Source: CAYRTD01 sp964528675 (lineage in GTDB: Bacteria > Bacteroidota > Bacteroidia > Bacteroidales > GCA-2748055). Taken from it: 8,081 nt of DNA. Where the stretch lies: NCBI GenBank assembly GCA_964528675.1, contig CAZGTU010000158.1:1-8081 (forward strand). The letters run 5' to 3'. A program made the position numbers and the translations under genes. The notes under the pieces are model-generated. The model had not been told where the DNA came from. It saw only the letters and a list, made by a program, of their open reading frames with translations, and did not search any database. Shown here one piece after another: positions 1 through 5,270 of the stretch (its first letter is position 1; each line of letters starts with the position of its first letter).

Positions 1-23
1 CCTTGTGAAGAAAATAATATCAG

Positions 24-69
24 AACTACCTGATCCCATCTCAGGGGATCAGGTAGTTACGCTTTTTTT
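24..69 (+). terminator. Strong hairpin with T-tract (terminator-like)
   Basis: A perfect 14-bp stem (24-37 with 45-58, AACTACCTGATCCC) and a 7-nt loop are followed, after 4 nt, by seven T residues (63-69). It could end a transcript entering from the left and shield the element from readthrough. Because a shorter relative of this hairpin stands at 661-684 in inverted orientation, it may also be the structured end of the mobile element. The 4-nt spacer before the T-tract weakens a pure terminator reading. Confidence 0.6.
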
Positions 70-114
70 ATCGCAGAAAAAAAATGTCGTAAATTAGCCC
101 GAAAAAAACCAGTT

Positions 115-567
115 ATGCAACAGATACTTCCGATTTTTCCCAAGGATATAAAGGTGGTAAATTATCAGGTAGGATTCAAGCAGATGGATGACTTTGTCCA
201 TTATTTTGTAAATGGAATGCCTGTGTATTGTCATCAGGTGGATGATAAGAACGGTTATCGTTATGTATTGGCGACCTTTGTCAACAATAAATTTTGCAGC
301 ATCAAAGAGTTGAGAGAAGCATTAGGGGTAAAAAAGAAAAATGTAGAACGCTATGCCAAGGCCCTGCGGGAAAAGGGCATGTCTCACTTTTTTAACCGAA
401 AGGAGACTCGTGGTCAATGCTACAAGTTTACTGGCGAAAAGATGAATGAGGCACAACAGTTATTAGACCAGGGATATTCTCAATACCGTACGGCAAAAAT
501 GATAGGGGTAAGCGAGAGTGCTATCCGGTATCACAAAAAGGCAGGTAATTTAAAAAAAAGTAGTTGA
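115..567 (+). pseudogene. Transposase-like N-terminal fragment (HTH domains), truncated and frameshifted
   Basis: The frame encodes 150 residues. Residues about 20-50 (FVHYFVNGMPVYCHQVDD) and 60-90 (helix-turn-helix: CSIKELREALGVKKKNVERY) resemble the start of a large transposase-like family of bacteria. A second helix-turn-helix lies near 114-142 (AQQLLDQGYSQYRTAKMIGVSESAIRYH). From memory, family members run to several hundred residues with a catalytic part after these domains; none is present here. The frame stops at 565-567 just after a run of eight A (552-559). Shifting forward one base at the run extends reading to a TGA at 671-673 through a family-like stretch, TPRERDI, after which similarity appears lost. 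So there is one probable frameshift plus an internal deletion. A standalone DNA-binding protein made from this fragment cannot be excluded. No Shine-Dalgarno is visible. Family assignment is from memory and moderate. Confidence 0.6.
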
Positions 568-660
568 ATCCAGGGCGGTTCCGGCCACCACTCCCCGGGA
601 ACGGGATATTGCAGTTTTTCCAGGAACAAAACTCAAGCTGGTTTACAAAACCACGACATT

Positions 661-684
661 AACTCCTGCGTGAGATCAGGAGTT
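661..684. repeat. Hairpin at right end of the IS-like element
   Basis: AACTCCTG (661-668) pairs perfectly with CAGGAGTT (677-684) around an 8-nt loop. No T-tract follows on either strand, so it is unlikely to act as an intrinsic terminator. Its sequence and loop match the left-end hairpin at 24-58 when read on the opposite strand. Confidence 0.55.
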
Positions 685-858
685 CTGAAATTAAGCTTAT
701 AAGGCTATTCAGTGTAGCATTTATCTTTTATTGAATTAAATGAAGTGTAATATCCAGAAGGATCAGTAAATCACTGCAATCAGCTTTTTAGGTTATCCCG
801 TTATTTATCTCATAAACAATATTGGGATTGATAATAGTAACTATTACCCCTGATTTAT

Positions 859-866
859 TATCTTTG
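859..866 (+). promoter_or_regulatory. Candidate -7 box for fucU
   Basis: TATCTTTG fits the Bacteroidota -7 consensus TAnnTTTG exactly and lies 68 nt before the fucU start. No TTTG is present at the usual 19-21 nt upstream; the nearest TTG (828-830) is 28 nt away. The call is therefore tentative. The stretch 688-858 shows nothing else recognisable and is AT-rich. Confidence 0.35.
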
Positions 867-882
867 AATTAATGAAAATAAA

Positions 883-899
883 TAGCAAGCAGTTTGCTA
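883..899. promoter_or_regulatory. Short dyad in probable fucU leader
   Basis: TAGCAA (883-888) and TTGCTA (894-899) form a perfect 6-bp dyad around GCAGT. It lies between the candidate -7 box and the fucU start, where a repressor operator would be expected. A 6-bp dyad in AT-rich DNA can arise by chance and no regulator gene is nearby. Confidence 0.25.
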
Positions 900-934
900 A
901 ATTAATCAGTAATTAAATCCAAAAATCATATTTT

Positions 935-1366
935 ATGCTTAAAGGTATATCCCCTCTGTTGAGTCCTGAATTGCTGGCCGTGCTGGCTCGTATGGGTCAT
1001 GGCGATGAAATTATACTTGCCGATGCGCATTTTCCCGGAGAAAGTGTAAATGACCACGTTATTCGTGCTGATGGACTTAAGATCCCCGAACTTCTTGAAG
1101 CAATACTACCGCTTTTCGAACTGGATTCATATGTTGATCATCCCATTGTTATGATGGCATCTGTTAAAGGCGACAGCCTCGATCCGCTGGTTGAGGATTC
1201 CTACCTTGAAAGTGTTTACAAGACAAATCCCAAAATTGCTCCCATTGAGCGGATTGATCGATTTGATTTTTATGACAGGGCGAAGAATGCTTTTGCTGTG
1301 GTGATGACGGGGGAGACGGCGAAGTATGGAAATATTTTGCTGAAGAAGGGGGTGACACCGGTTTAG
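935..1366 (+). CDS. fucU: L-fucose mutarotase FucU
   Basis: This is a member of the RbsD/FucU family. It catalyses interconversion of the alpha and beta anomers of L-fucose in the cytoplasm, supplying the anomer used by fucose isomerase or kinase. The 143 residues match the family's usual ~140. The start MLKGISPLLSPELL is the typical FucU N-terminus. The family active-site histidine is at position 22 in MGHGDEI, with Asp30 in LADAHFP. ADGLKIPELLEAI, LFELDSY and the C-terminal FYDRAK (112-117) and KYGNILLKKGV (130-140) are FucU-type rather than RbsD-type. There is no signal peptide and no Shine-Dalgarno; ATG follows an AT-rich leader. No fucI, fucK, fucA or transporter gene is in view, so it stands alone here, convergent with the minus-strand module. 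Whether that module uses fucose is unknown. Confidence 0.95.
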   Translation: MLKGISPLLSPELLAVLARMGHGDEIILADAHFPGESVNDHVIRADGLKIPELLEAILPLFELDSYVDHPIVMMASVKGDSLDPLVEDSYLESVYKTNPKIAPIERIDRFDFYDRAKNAFAVVMTGETAKYGNILLKKGVTPV

Positions 1367-1764
1367 GGAGCAGTTGGTAGTTCCTCAGCGACGGAGCTGC
1401 ATATTCGGGTATCTAACTTTTATAGGCAATATTCAGAGTAATCGGTAATTAGATCGATGATCAGTTTGATCTCATCAATTCTTATAATGACAACATGCTA
1501 AAATTGAAATTCATTTATGGACATTCATACTGGAAATTGGAAGTGAGAGAGAGATTTCCTCAATGAACATTGATTTATTCAGCCTAGACGAAGGGGATTA
1601 CTAATGACAGACATTGGTTGTATATGGATTGAGGGAATCCTAGCCCCGGGGCGCAATCACTAGCACAGGGTGCAGCTTTTTGTACAAGGATGATAGTAAT
1701 TCCTAACCCCGTTGGGCATTCGCGTCAACTTAAGATTATGGTGTGGTGAAAGACCCTAATAATA
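1367..1764. other. Gene-free stretch with decayed palindromic repeat fragments
   Basis: No convincing reading frame exists on either strand. Three short GC-rich islands stand out in AT-rich DNA: CGACGGAGCTGCAT near 1389, a perfect palindrome GCCCCGGGGC at 1643-1652 with CAGGGTGCAGC after it, and AACCCCGTTGGGCATT near 1704. They resemble, from memory, pieces of short palindromic repeats dispersed in Bacteroidota genomes, here too degraded to pair. No good terminator for fucU is visible: the sequence after its stop lacks a hairpin with T-tract. Confidence 0.4.
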
Positions 1765-1853
1765 TTTGAATCACAGGGGACACAGGGTTGTTTTCACAGG
1801 GCGCACAGAGGAAACGGGAAAACAAGGAATGCATGACGTTGGAACACAGAGAT

Positions 1854-1875
1854 ATTTTTTGGCGAGCCAAAAAAT
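1854..1875. terminator. Bidirectional terminator-like hairpin
   Basis: This is a perfect 22-bp inverted repeat: ATTTTTTGGC (1854-1863), GA, GCCAAAAAAT (1866-1875). It folds with a four-base CGAG loop, a short GC core, and A and T tracts on either side, so it could work in both directions. It lies between the convergent fucU and DUF6807 genes but about 490 and 380 bp from their stops. Confidence 0.4.
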
Positions 1876-1934
1876 GAATTGCCTTGAGATGTTTATTGCT
1901 TTTAATTAAGCTTATTAGCCTGGTTGTGATTTAA

Positions 1935-1955
1935 AAAATGATTGCAAATCATTTT
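1935..1955. other. AT-rich hairpin
   Basis: AAAATGATT (1935-1943) pairs with AATCATTTT (1947-1955) over a 3-nt loop. Read on the minus strand it is followed by a T-run, so it may help end transcripts coming from the DUF6807 gene. The stem is AT-rich and weak. Confidence 0.25.
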
Positions 1956-2144
1956 CCCTCTGTGTCCTAACGTATTGATATTCCTAATTTTTCTCCGGGC
2001 TCTCCGTGTTCCCCGGTGTTCCTCTGTGTAAAATCCCCCTCTTCGTCCTACCCCGAGCACGCGACTCAAAAACGTTCTGGCATTCAATTATTCCTCCGGG
2101 TTCTCAGTGTTTCTCCGGTGCTCTGTGAAAATAACCCTGTGTCC

Positions 2145-2184
2145 CCTGCCCGCCGAAGTACTGGTCCGCGTTTGGTAGGCGGGT
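2145..2184 (-). repeat. REP-like palindrome, copy C (inserted in an older repeat)
   Basis: CCTGCCCGCC (2145-2154) and GGTAGGCGGG (2174-2183) form imperfect complementary arms. On the minus strand the core reads GTACTTCGGCGGGCAG, matching copies A and B, hence the strand. Removing 39 bp here (ambiguous within 2146-2187 because CTG is present on both sides) restores the uninterrupted sequence of the opposite arm at 1765-1814. As the first stable hairpin after the DUF6807 gene it might also end or stabilise that transcript. Confidence 0.7.
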
Positions 2185-2254
2185 CTGTGATTCAAAAAGT
2201 GTTTTAGTCTTTATGATGTATTGTATTTGAGGAGGAAGAAAAAAACAAAAAGCA

Positions 2255-3301
2255 TTATTCTGCAAATTTCTCGAAGAATTCTTCCAATTCTTTTTTAGAG
2301 GCCAAATCTCCTGATTTGATATATATCTTGTATTTGAATTCGACAGATTCACCGGCATCAAGTTTGAAATTCAATTCATTTTCACCTCCGGAAAATACTG
2401 CCTGCCCCAGAGGATTTGCCGAAAACAAGCCATAGGTCCGGGCATGCCAGTAAGTGGGATATCCGGGGTTATCCGGATGATCCATAATGACAACTGAAAT
2501 CTTTTCTCCATCTTTTTCCGCAGAAAGAGACATCCATTTTGCTCTCGTTCCCCAAACATCAGAGTCTTTAATGCCTTTACTGCTCAAATATTGCCCGTTA
2601 ACTCCCTTATTATTAATTATTTTTTTATTTGAGGGCTCTCCTGATTCATTGATTAGCTTCAAAGGTTTATCGGTGGGAAATTCAAATTCCCTGGCCATTC
2701 TTATTGCGAAAAATCCCTCTTTGTTATCGTTGAAATTAACCGGTTCCGATGTTGCTGTGAGGGTCGTGTGTCTCTCAATTGAGCGTGATTTTTCATCTCC
2801 ATAGAAAATAAACCGGGTATCTTCCTTAAGCAGATTATTTCCTTCATGATCCCGCCAGCTGGCTTCTATTTCAAGAATGCCTTTTTCCTTGTTGCTCTCT
2901 ATTCTTTTTATGCGCTCATGTTGAACGGTACCATAATGCTTTTTCTTTTTTTCCGGCACTTTATAAGAATTATTCCAGAAATCGAGACCATTAACATCAC
3001 CATAATTCAGCCAGTGACCTATATGATGAGGGTGATCAGTACGTTCGCCGGGTCGGGGATCAAGAGGAAATCCCCGGGTCACGATTACCCCGGTTGCGGT
3101 CCGGATAGGGTAGAGGACGGGTTTTTCCAGCGTATCGGACCAGATATAGGAAGTGAAAGGGGAGTGGTTGATACGCACTTCTACCTTATTGTGCGAGGGA
3201 ATCTCCTTTATCATTACGGTGTGTTCCGGCTGATTCTGGCAGAAATTGAATAACGGAAGTGATATTAAGAATAGGCTTATTAATATAAATCTGATTTTCA
3301 T
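2255..3301 (-). CDS. DUF6807 (PmoA-like) secreted protein
   Basis: The 348-residue protein belongs to the family first named 'methane oxygenase PmoA' (PF14100), now DUF6807. The old name is misleading: this is not a membrane methane monooxygenase subunit. Residues 1-20 form a hydrophobic signal peptide (FILISLFLISLPLF). Cys21 follows, but FNFC is a poor lipobox, so Sec export with ordinary cleavage is likelier. Family hallmarks are the His-rich DHPHHIGHW (89-97), GLDFW (105-109), MDHPDNPGYPTYWHARTYG (273-291) and SANPLG (294-299). The clustered His residues suggest a metal or ligand site (inference). It sits 217 bp downstream of the Gfo/Idh gene, on the same strand. In other genomes, from memory, such genes accompany Gfo/Idh oxidoreductases and glycan genes. 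The ATG is preceded by A-rich sequence and no Shine-Dalgarno. The enzymatic role is unknown. Confidence 0.88.
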   Translation of the reverse strand: MKIRFILISLFLISLPLFNFCQNQPEHTVMIKEIPSHNKVEVRINHSPFTSYIWSDTLEKPVLYPIRTATGVIVTRGFPLDPRPGERTDHPHHIGHWLNYGDVNGLDFWNNSYKVPEKKKKHYGTVQHERIKRIESNKEKGILEIEASWRDHEGNNLLKEDTRFIFYGDEKSRSIERHTTLTATSEPVNFNDNKEGFFAIRMAREFEFPTDKPLKLINESGEPSNKKIINNKGVNGQYLSSKGIKDSDVWGTRAKWMSLSAEKDGEKISVVIMDHPDNPGYPTYWHARTYGLFSANPLGQAVFSGGENELNFKLDAGESVEFKYKIYIKSGDLASKKELEEFFEKFAE

Positions 3302-3339
3302 TATTTAAGATCTTTTCTGGTGAAAAATTGCTGTCCACA

Positions 3340-3379
3340 CCCGCCTGCCAATGTTAAAGCTTGTGCTTCGGCGGGCAGG
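3340..3379 (+). repeat. REP-like palindrome, copy A
   Basis: Arms CCCGCCTGCC (3340-3349) and GGCGGGCAGG (3370-3379) pair with two mismatches or wobbles. The core is GCTTGTGCTTCGGC, identical to copy B at 7964-8003. It lies 39 bp upstream of the DUF6807 start, inside the leader if that gene is transcribed from upstream, where a hairpin could modulate expression. Confidence 0.7.
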
Positions 3380-3398
3380 AATGGGCACAACTGCACAA

Positions 3399-3438
3399 CC
3401 TGCCCGCCGACGCTATGGCCTTTCTGTGACAGGCAGGC
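3399..3438 (-). repeat. REP-like palindrome, copy D (inserted in an 8-bp repeat unit)
   Basis: CCTGCCCGCC (3399-3408) and the degenerate GACAGGCAGG (3428-3437) are the arms. On the minus strand it ends GCGTCGGCGGGCAGG, as in the other copies. It splits one 8-bp tandem unit: AAC (3397-3399) before it and TGCAC (3439-3443) after it join to AACTGCAC when 39 bp are removed. Confidence 0.65.
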
Positions 3439-3443
3439 TGCAC

Positions 3444-3523
3444 AACTGCATAACTCCCCAACTGCATAACTGCATAACTGCACAACTGCACAACTGCACA
3501 ACTGCATAACTCCCCAACTCAAT
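3444..3523. repeat. Tandem array of ten 8-bp units (AACTGCAY)
   Basis: Ten consecutive 8-bp units run without a gap: AACTGCAT or AACTGCAC in seven, AACTCCCC in two, AACTCAAT in the last. The last unit contains the stop codon of the oxidoreductase gene (3519-3521 on the minus strand). One more complete unit lies at 3389-3396 beyond copy D. Period 8 gives frames of repeating Leu-Cys-Ser/Val-Gln-Leu peptides, which explains an apparent short reading frame on the minus strand here. It is not a CRISPR array: units are too short and spacers are lacking. Confidence 0.9.
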
Positions 3524-4862
3524 ACCTAAACACTTTATTTCCCGCCATCACCTCCTGGCTGGCTTCGTCGAAGGTCACTCGCTGTCCGGTACGTAAGGCA
3601 GCTGTAGTCATAATAACAGCTATGGAGTGATTATAGCCTGCCTCCACAGGGGCATTGGTTTCCTCGCGACTGCGGATGCAATCCATCCAGTTGCGCATAT
3701 GAGTGGTTGTCATATTATCGGACCCTGTATCTGCTGCGGTGGTGACTTCTACTTCCGGGAGTTTATATTCTTCAAGAAGGAATGGGTCCATATTCATTCT
3801 GCTGGCATATCTTTCCGTTAATCCGCCTTCAGGGGTTACCATATTATTGGCAAGATTGAGTGACCCTCCGTTTGAATAGTAAACCTCCTTGACACCTCCT
3901 GCCGAGTTATGCTGACGTGATGAATAAATAACCTGGAATCCTTCTTCCGGTTTATTCACAGATCCATACTCGAAAACTGCAGTCATGGTATCAAAATTCT
4001 CCCTGCCATCTTTCCACATGTATATTCCCCCGTTTGCAGAAACGGTCCTTGGATGAGGAATATCTGTAAACCAGTGCACGGTATCTATCTGGTGACACAT
4101 CCACTGTCCGGGAATGCCCGATGAATATGGCCAGAATAGTCTGTATTCGAGATATTTCCTTGGATCCCATGGCTCGAAAGGACGATTCATGAGATATCGA
4201 TTCCAATCGGTATCTTTTTCTTTGATGGAGGCTGTTAATTCTGGTAGCCTCCACCTTCCCGGTTGATTTACGTTCCAGGTCATTTCTGCAACTGTGATCT
4301 TACCGAATTTTCCTGATTTGATAAATTCATTGGCAGCGTGATAATTGGATCCGCTTCTTCTCTGGGATCCGACCTGCACCACTGTACCCTTTTCTTTGGC
4401 TGCTTTCAATGCCACCCTGGCATCGGCCATGGTTTCGGCAAATGGTTTTTCAACATACACATCCTGGTTAGCTTCCACTGCCTGGGCGAGATGAAGCGCA
4501 TGCTGGAAATCTGCCGTACTGATGATAACAGCATCGGTTGTTTTGGAATCGTAGAGTTCCTCGTTATTACGGTAAGTTTTAACCTTAATGCCTTTCTCAT
4601 CAAAATACTCCTTAGCTTCTTTTCTTCTTCTGTTCCAGATGTCAGAGACCCCTACAATCTCCATATTTGTGGCTTCAGACTGACTTAAGAAAGCAGGAAT
4701 AAGAGATCCTCTTGCCCTGTTGGAAAATCCGACAATGCCAACTCTTAGCCTGTCATTAGCACCCATTATATTTCTATAACTCTTTGCAGTCATCCCCATG
4801 CCACCGATGGTTATTCCTGCTGCTGCAGCGCTTGTGTTTTTTAGAAAGTTTCTTCGTTTCAT
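3519..4862 (-). CDS. Tat-exported Gfo/Idh/MocA family oxidoreductase
   Basis: The 447-residue protein is a nicotinamide-dependent oxidoreductase of the Gfo/Idh/MocA family, which usually acts on sugars, inositols or their derivatives. The N-terminus MKRRNFLKNTSAAAAGITIG is a twin-arginine signal (RRNFLK at 3-8), implying folded export, possibly with cofactor as in glucose-fructose oxidoreductase. The Rossmann dinucleotide motif is VGIVGFSNRARG (41-52). The family EKP motif is at 138-140, with Lys139 the expected catalytic lysine. The C-terminal substrate domain has WMCHQIDTVHWF (254-265), with His257, Asp260 and His263 in the usual active-site region. The frame is open to an ATG 26 codons further up, but those codons translate a dispersed intergenic repeat, so the ATG at 4862, right before the Tat motif, is chosen. 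The substrate is not predictable. Confidence 0.93.
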   Translation of the reverse strand: MKRRNFLKNTSAAAAGITIGGMGMTAKSYRNIMGANDRLRVGIVGFSNRARGSLIPAFLSQSEATNMEIVGVSDIWNRRRKEAKEYFDEKGIKVKTYRNNEELYDSKTTDAVIISTADFQHALHLAQAVEANQDVYVEKPFAETMADARVALKAAKEKGTVVQVGSQRRSGSNYHAANEFIKSGKFGKITVAEMTWNVNQPGRWRLPELTASIKEKDTDWNRYLMNRPFEPWDPRKYLEYRLFWPYSSGIPGQWMCHQIDTVHWFTDIPHPRTVSANGGIYMWKDGRENFDTMTAVFEYGSVNKPEEGFQVIYSSRQHNSAGGVKEVYYSNGGSLNLANNMVTPEGGLTERYASRMNMDPFLLEEYKLPEVEVTTAADTGSDNMTTTHMRNWMDCIRSREETNAPVEAGYNHSIAVIMTTAALRTGQRVTFDEASQEVMAGNKVFRY

Positions 4863-4903
4863 GATTTGATTTTTTTTGATGAAGATAGGAATAAAAGGGG
4901 AAA

Positions 4904-4954
4904 GTTGTGCAGTTACCTGTGGTGAGCGCAGTCGAACCATGCAGTTATACAGTT
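4904..4954. repeat. Left arm of 43-bp inverted repeat with 8-bp units
   Basis: The region 4904-4946 is the reverse complement of 5215-5257 with a single mismatch (position 4926). Its parts are GTGCAGTT (4907-4914), a 24-bp block beginning ACCTGTGGTGAGCGCAGTCG (4915-4938), ATGCAGTT (4939-4946) and ATACAGTT (4947-4954). It lies 41 bp upstream of the oxidoreductase start and would be in its leader if transcribed from upstream. Confidence 0.85.
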
Positions 4955-5182
4955 TGCTTTAATTGGGTTTTTACTTCGGCCACCAGCAGCCATAACCTTA
5001 GTCTTGCGGATAAAGCGTTCTCCGGCGGCAGAAGCTTTACGCTTGCGCATGAGCTTGTACTTCCTCCGAGGCGGATCCAGCGAAAGGCATAGAGCGTAAG
5101 TGTATGGTGACGGACTACAGGCAGGTTGCATATATATTTAGAGAGTTAATTATCAAATCTCACTCATTCTCAATCGAAGAAA
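4955..5182. other. Repeat-rich spacer between the inverted arms
   Basis: Roughly 4975-5110 is GC-richer than its surroundings and contains short palindromes, for example CCTCCGAGG at 5063-5071 within ACTTCCTCCGAGGCGGATCC, and a TTACGCT/AGCGTAA pair around it. Both strands are open here for 60-70 codons; the minus-strand peptide is very basic (MRKRKASAAGERFIRKTK). Nothing supports either frame as a gene, and dispersed repeat DNA is the likelier explanation. Confidence 0.4.
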
Positions 5183-5270
5183 AACTGCATAACTGCACAA
5201 CTGCACAACTGCACAACTGCATGGTTCGACTGCGATCACCACAGGTAACTGCACAACTATATAACCACTA
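5183..5270. repeat. 8-bp tandem array and right arm of the 43-bp inverted repeat
   Basis: Units AACTGCAT, three of AACTGCAC, and AACTGCAT run from 5183 to 5222. A 24-bp block beginning GGTTCGACTGCGATCACC (5223-5246) follows, exactly three unit lengths. The array then resumes as AACTGCAC, AACTATAT and AACCACTA (5247-5270). The last degenerate unit contains the stop codon of the lipoprotein gene (5268-5270, minus strand). The 43-bp arm 5215-5257 matches 4904-4946 in inverted orientation. Confidence 0.88.

Larger units (their letters stand above)
21..687. mobile_element. Internally deleted IS-like element with hairpin ends
   Basis: Both ends carry related sequence in inverted orientation. The left end (21 onward) reads CAGAACTACCTGATC and the reverse complement of the right end (687 backward) reads CAGAACTCCTGATC. 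Each end folds as a hairpin whose loop begins ATCTCA. Further inward are two more collinear inverted matches: AATGTCGT (83-90 with 653-660) and AAACCAG (106-112 with 638-644). Between them lies only the N-terminal part of a transposase-like gene, which runs into unrelated sequence and then the right end. I infer an insertion sequence that lost most of its transposase by internal deletion. No target-site duplication is obvious. The exact ends and the IS family are not established. Confidence 0.5.
1765..2196. repeat. Large inverted repeat, CACAGAGG-type, with internal direct copies
   Basis: The left arm is 1765-1814 (begins TTTGAATCACAGGGGACAC, ends CAGAGGAAAC). The right arm is its imperfect reverse complement at 2109-2196, interrupted by a ~39-bp REP-like insertion at 2145-2184. 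The span between the arms holds further relatives. A segment beginning CTCCGGG at 1993 recurs at 2094, about 101 bp away, with shared GTGTT, CCGGTG and CTCTGTG blocks. Small frames on both strands here are low-complexity translations of the repeat. No target duplication is visible at the outer borders. It could be a non-autonomous element or piled-up copies of a dispersed repeat. Confidence 0.6.

Noticed and set aside
2..97. Open frame at the left edge (LVKKIISELPDP...)
   Set aside because: It runs through the terminator-like hairpin and its T-tract and ends in A-rich DNA. There is no recognisable protein, and the hairpin explains the sequence better.
552..558. A AAA AAA heptamer as a -1 programmed ribosomal frameshift site
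   Set aside because: A -1 shift meets TAG at 561-563 after one codon, so it would yield no useful extension. Only the forward shift gives an extended frame.
935..1366. RbsD (ribose pyranase) as an alternative to FucU
   Set aside because: RbsD and FucU are homologous, but the N-terminal MLKGISPLLSPELL, ADGLKIPELL and the KYGNILLKKGV end are FucU-type.
2016..2361. Short frames on both strands around the repeat region and the 3' end of the DUF6807 gene
   Set aside because: They overlap a certain gene in another frame or consist of repeat sequence, and show no domain or conserved motif.
2255..3301. Reading the 'PmoA' family name as methane oxidation
   Set aside because: The protein is a soluble exported DUF6807 member with a signal peptide. 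It lacks the multiple membrane segments of particulate methane monooxygenase, and no partner subunits are present.
3301..3522. Minus-strand frame of 73 residues rich in LCS/VQL repeats
   Set aside because: It is a translation of the 8-bp tandem array and REP copies, with no independent coding signal.
3444..3523. Possible CRISPR array
   Set aside because: Units are 8 bp, contiguous and without unique spacers, and no cas gene is present.
4863..4940. Upstream ATG at 4940 extending the oxidoreductase by 26 residues (MVRLRSPQVTAQL...)
   Set aside because: These codons translate a dispersed repeat: the same peptide start appears on the other strand at 5221. The extension would bury the Tat signal, so the start at 4862 is preferred.
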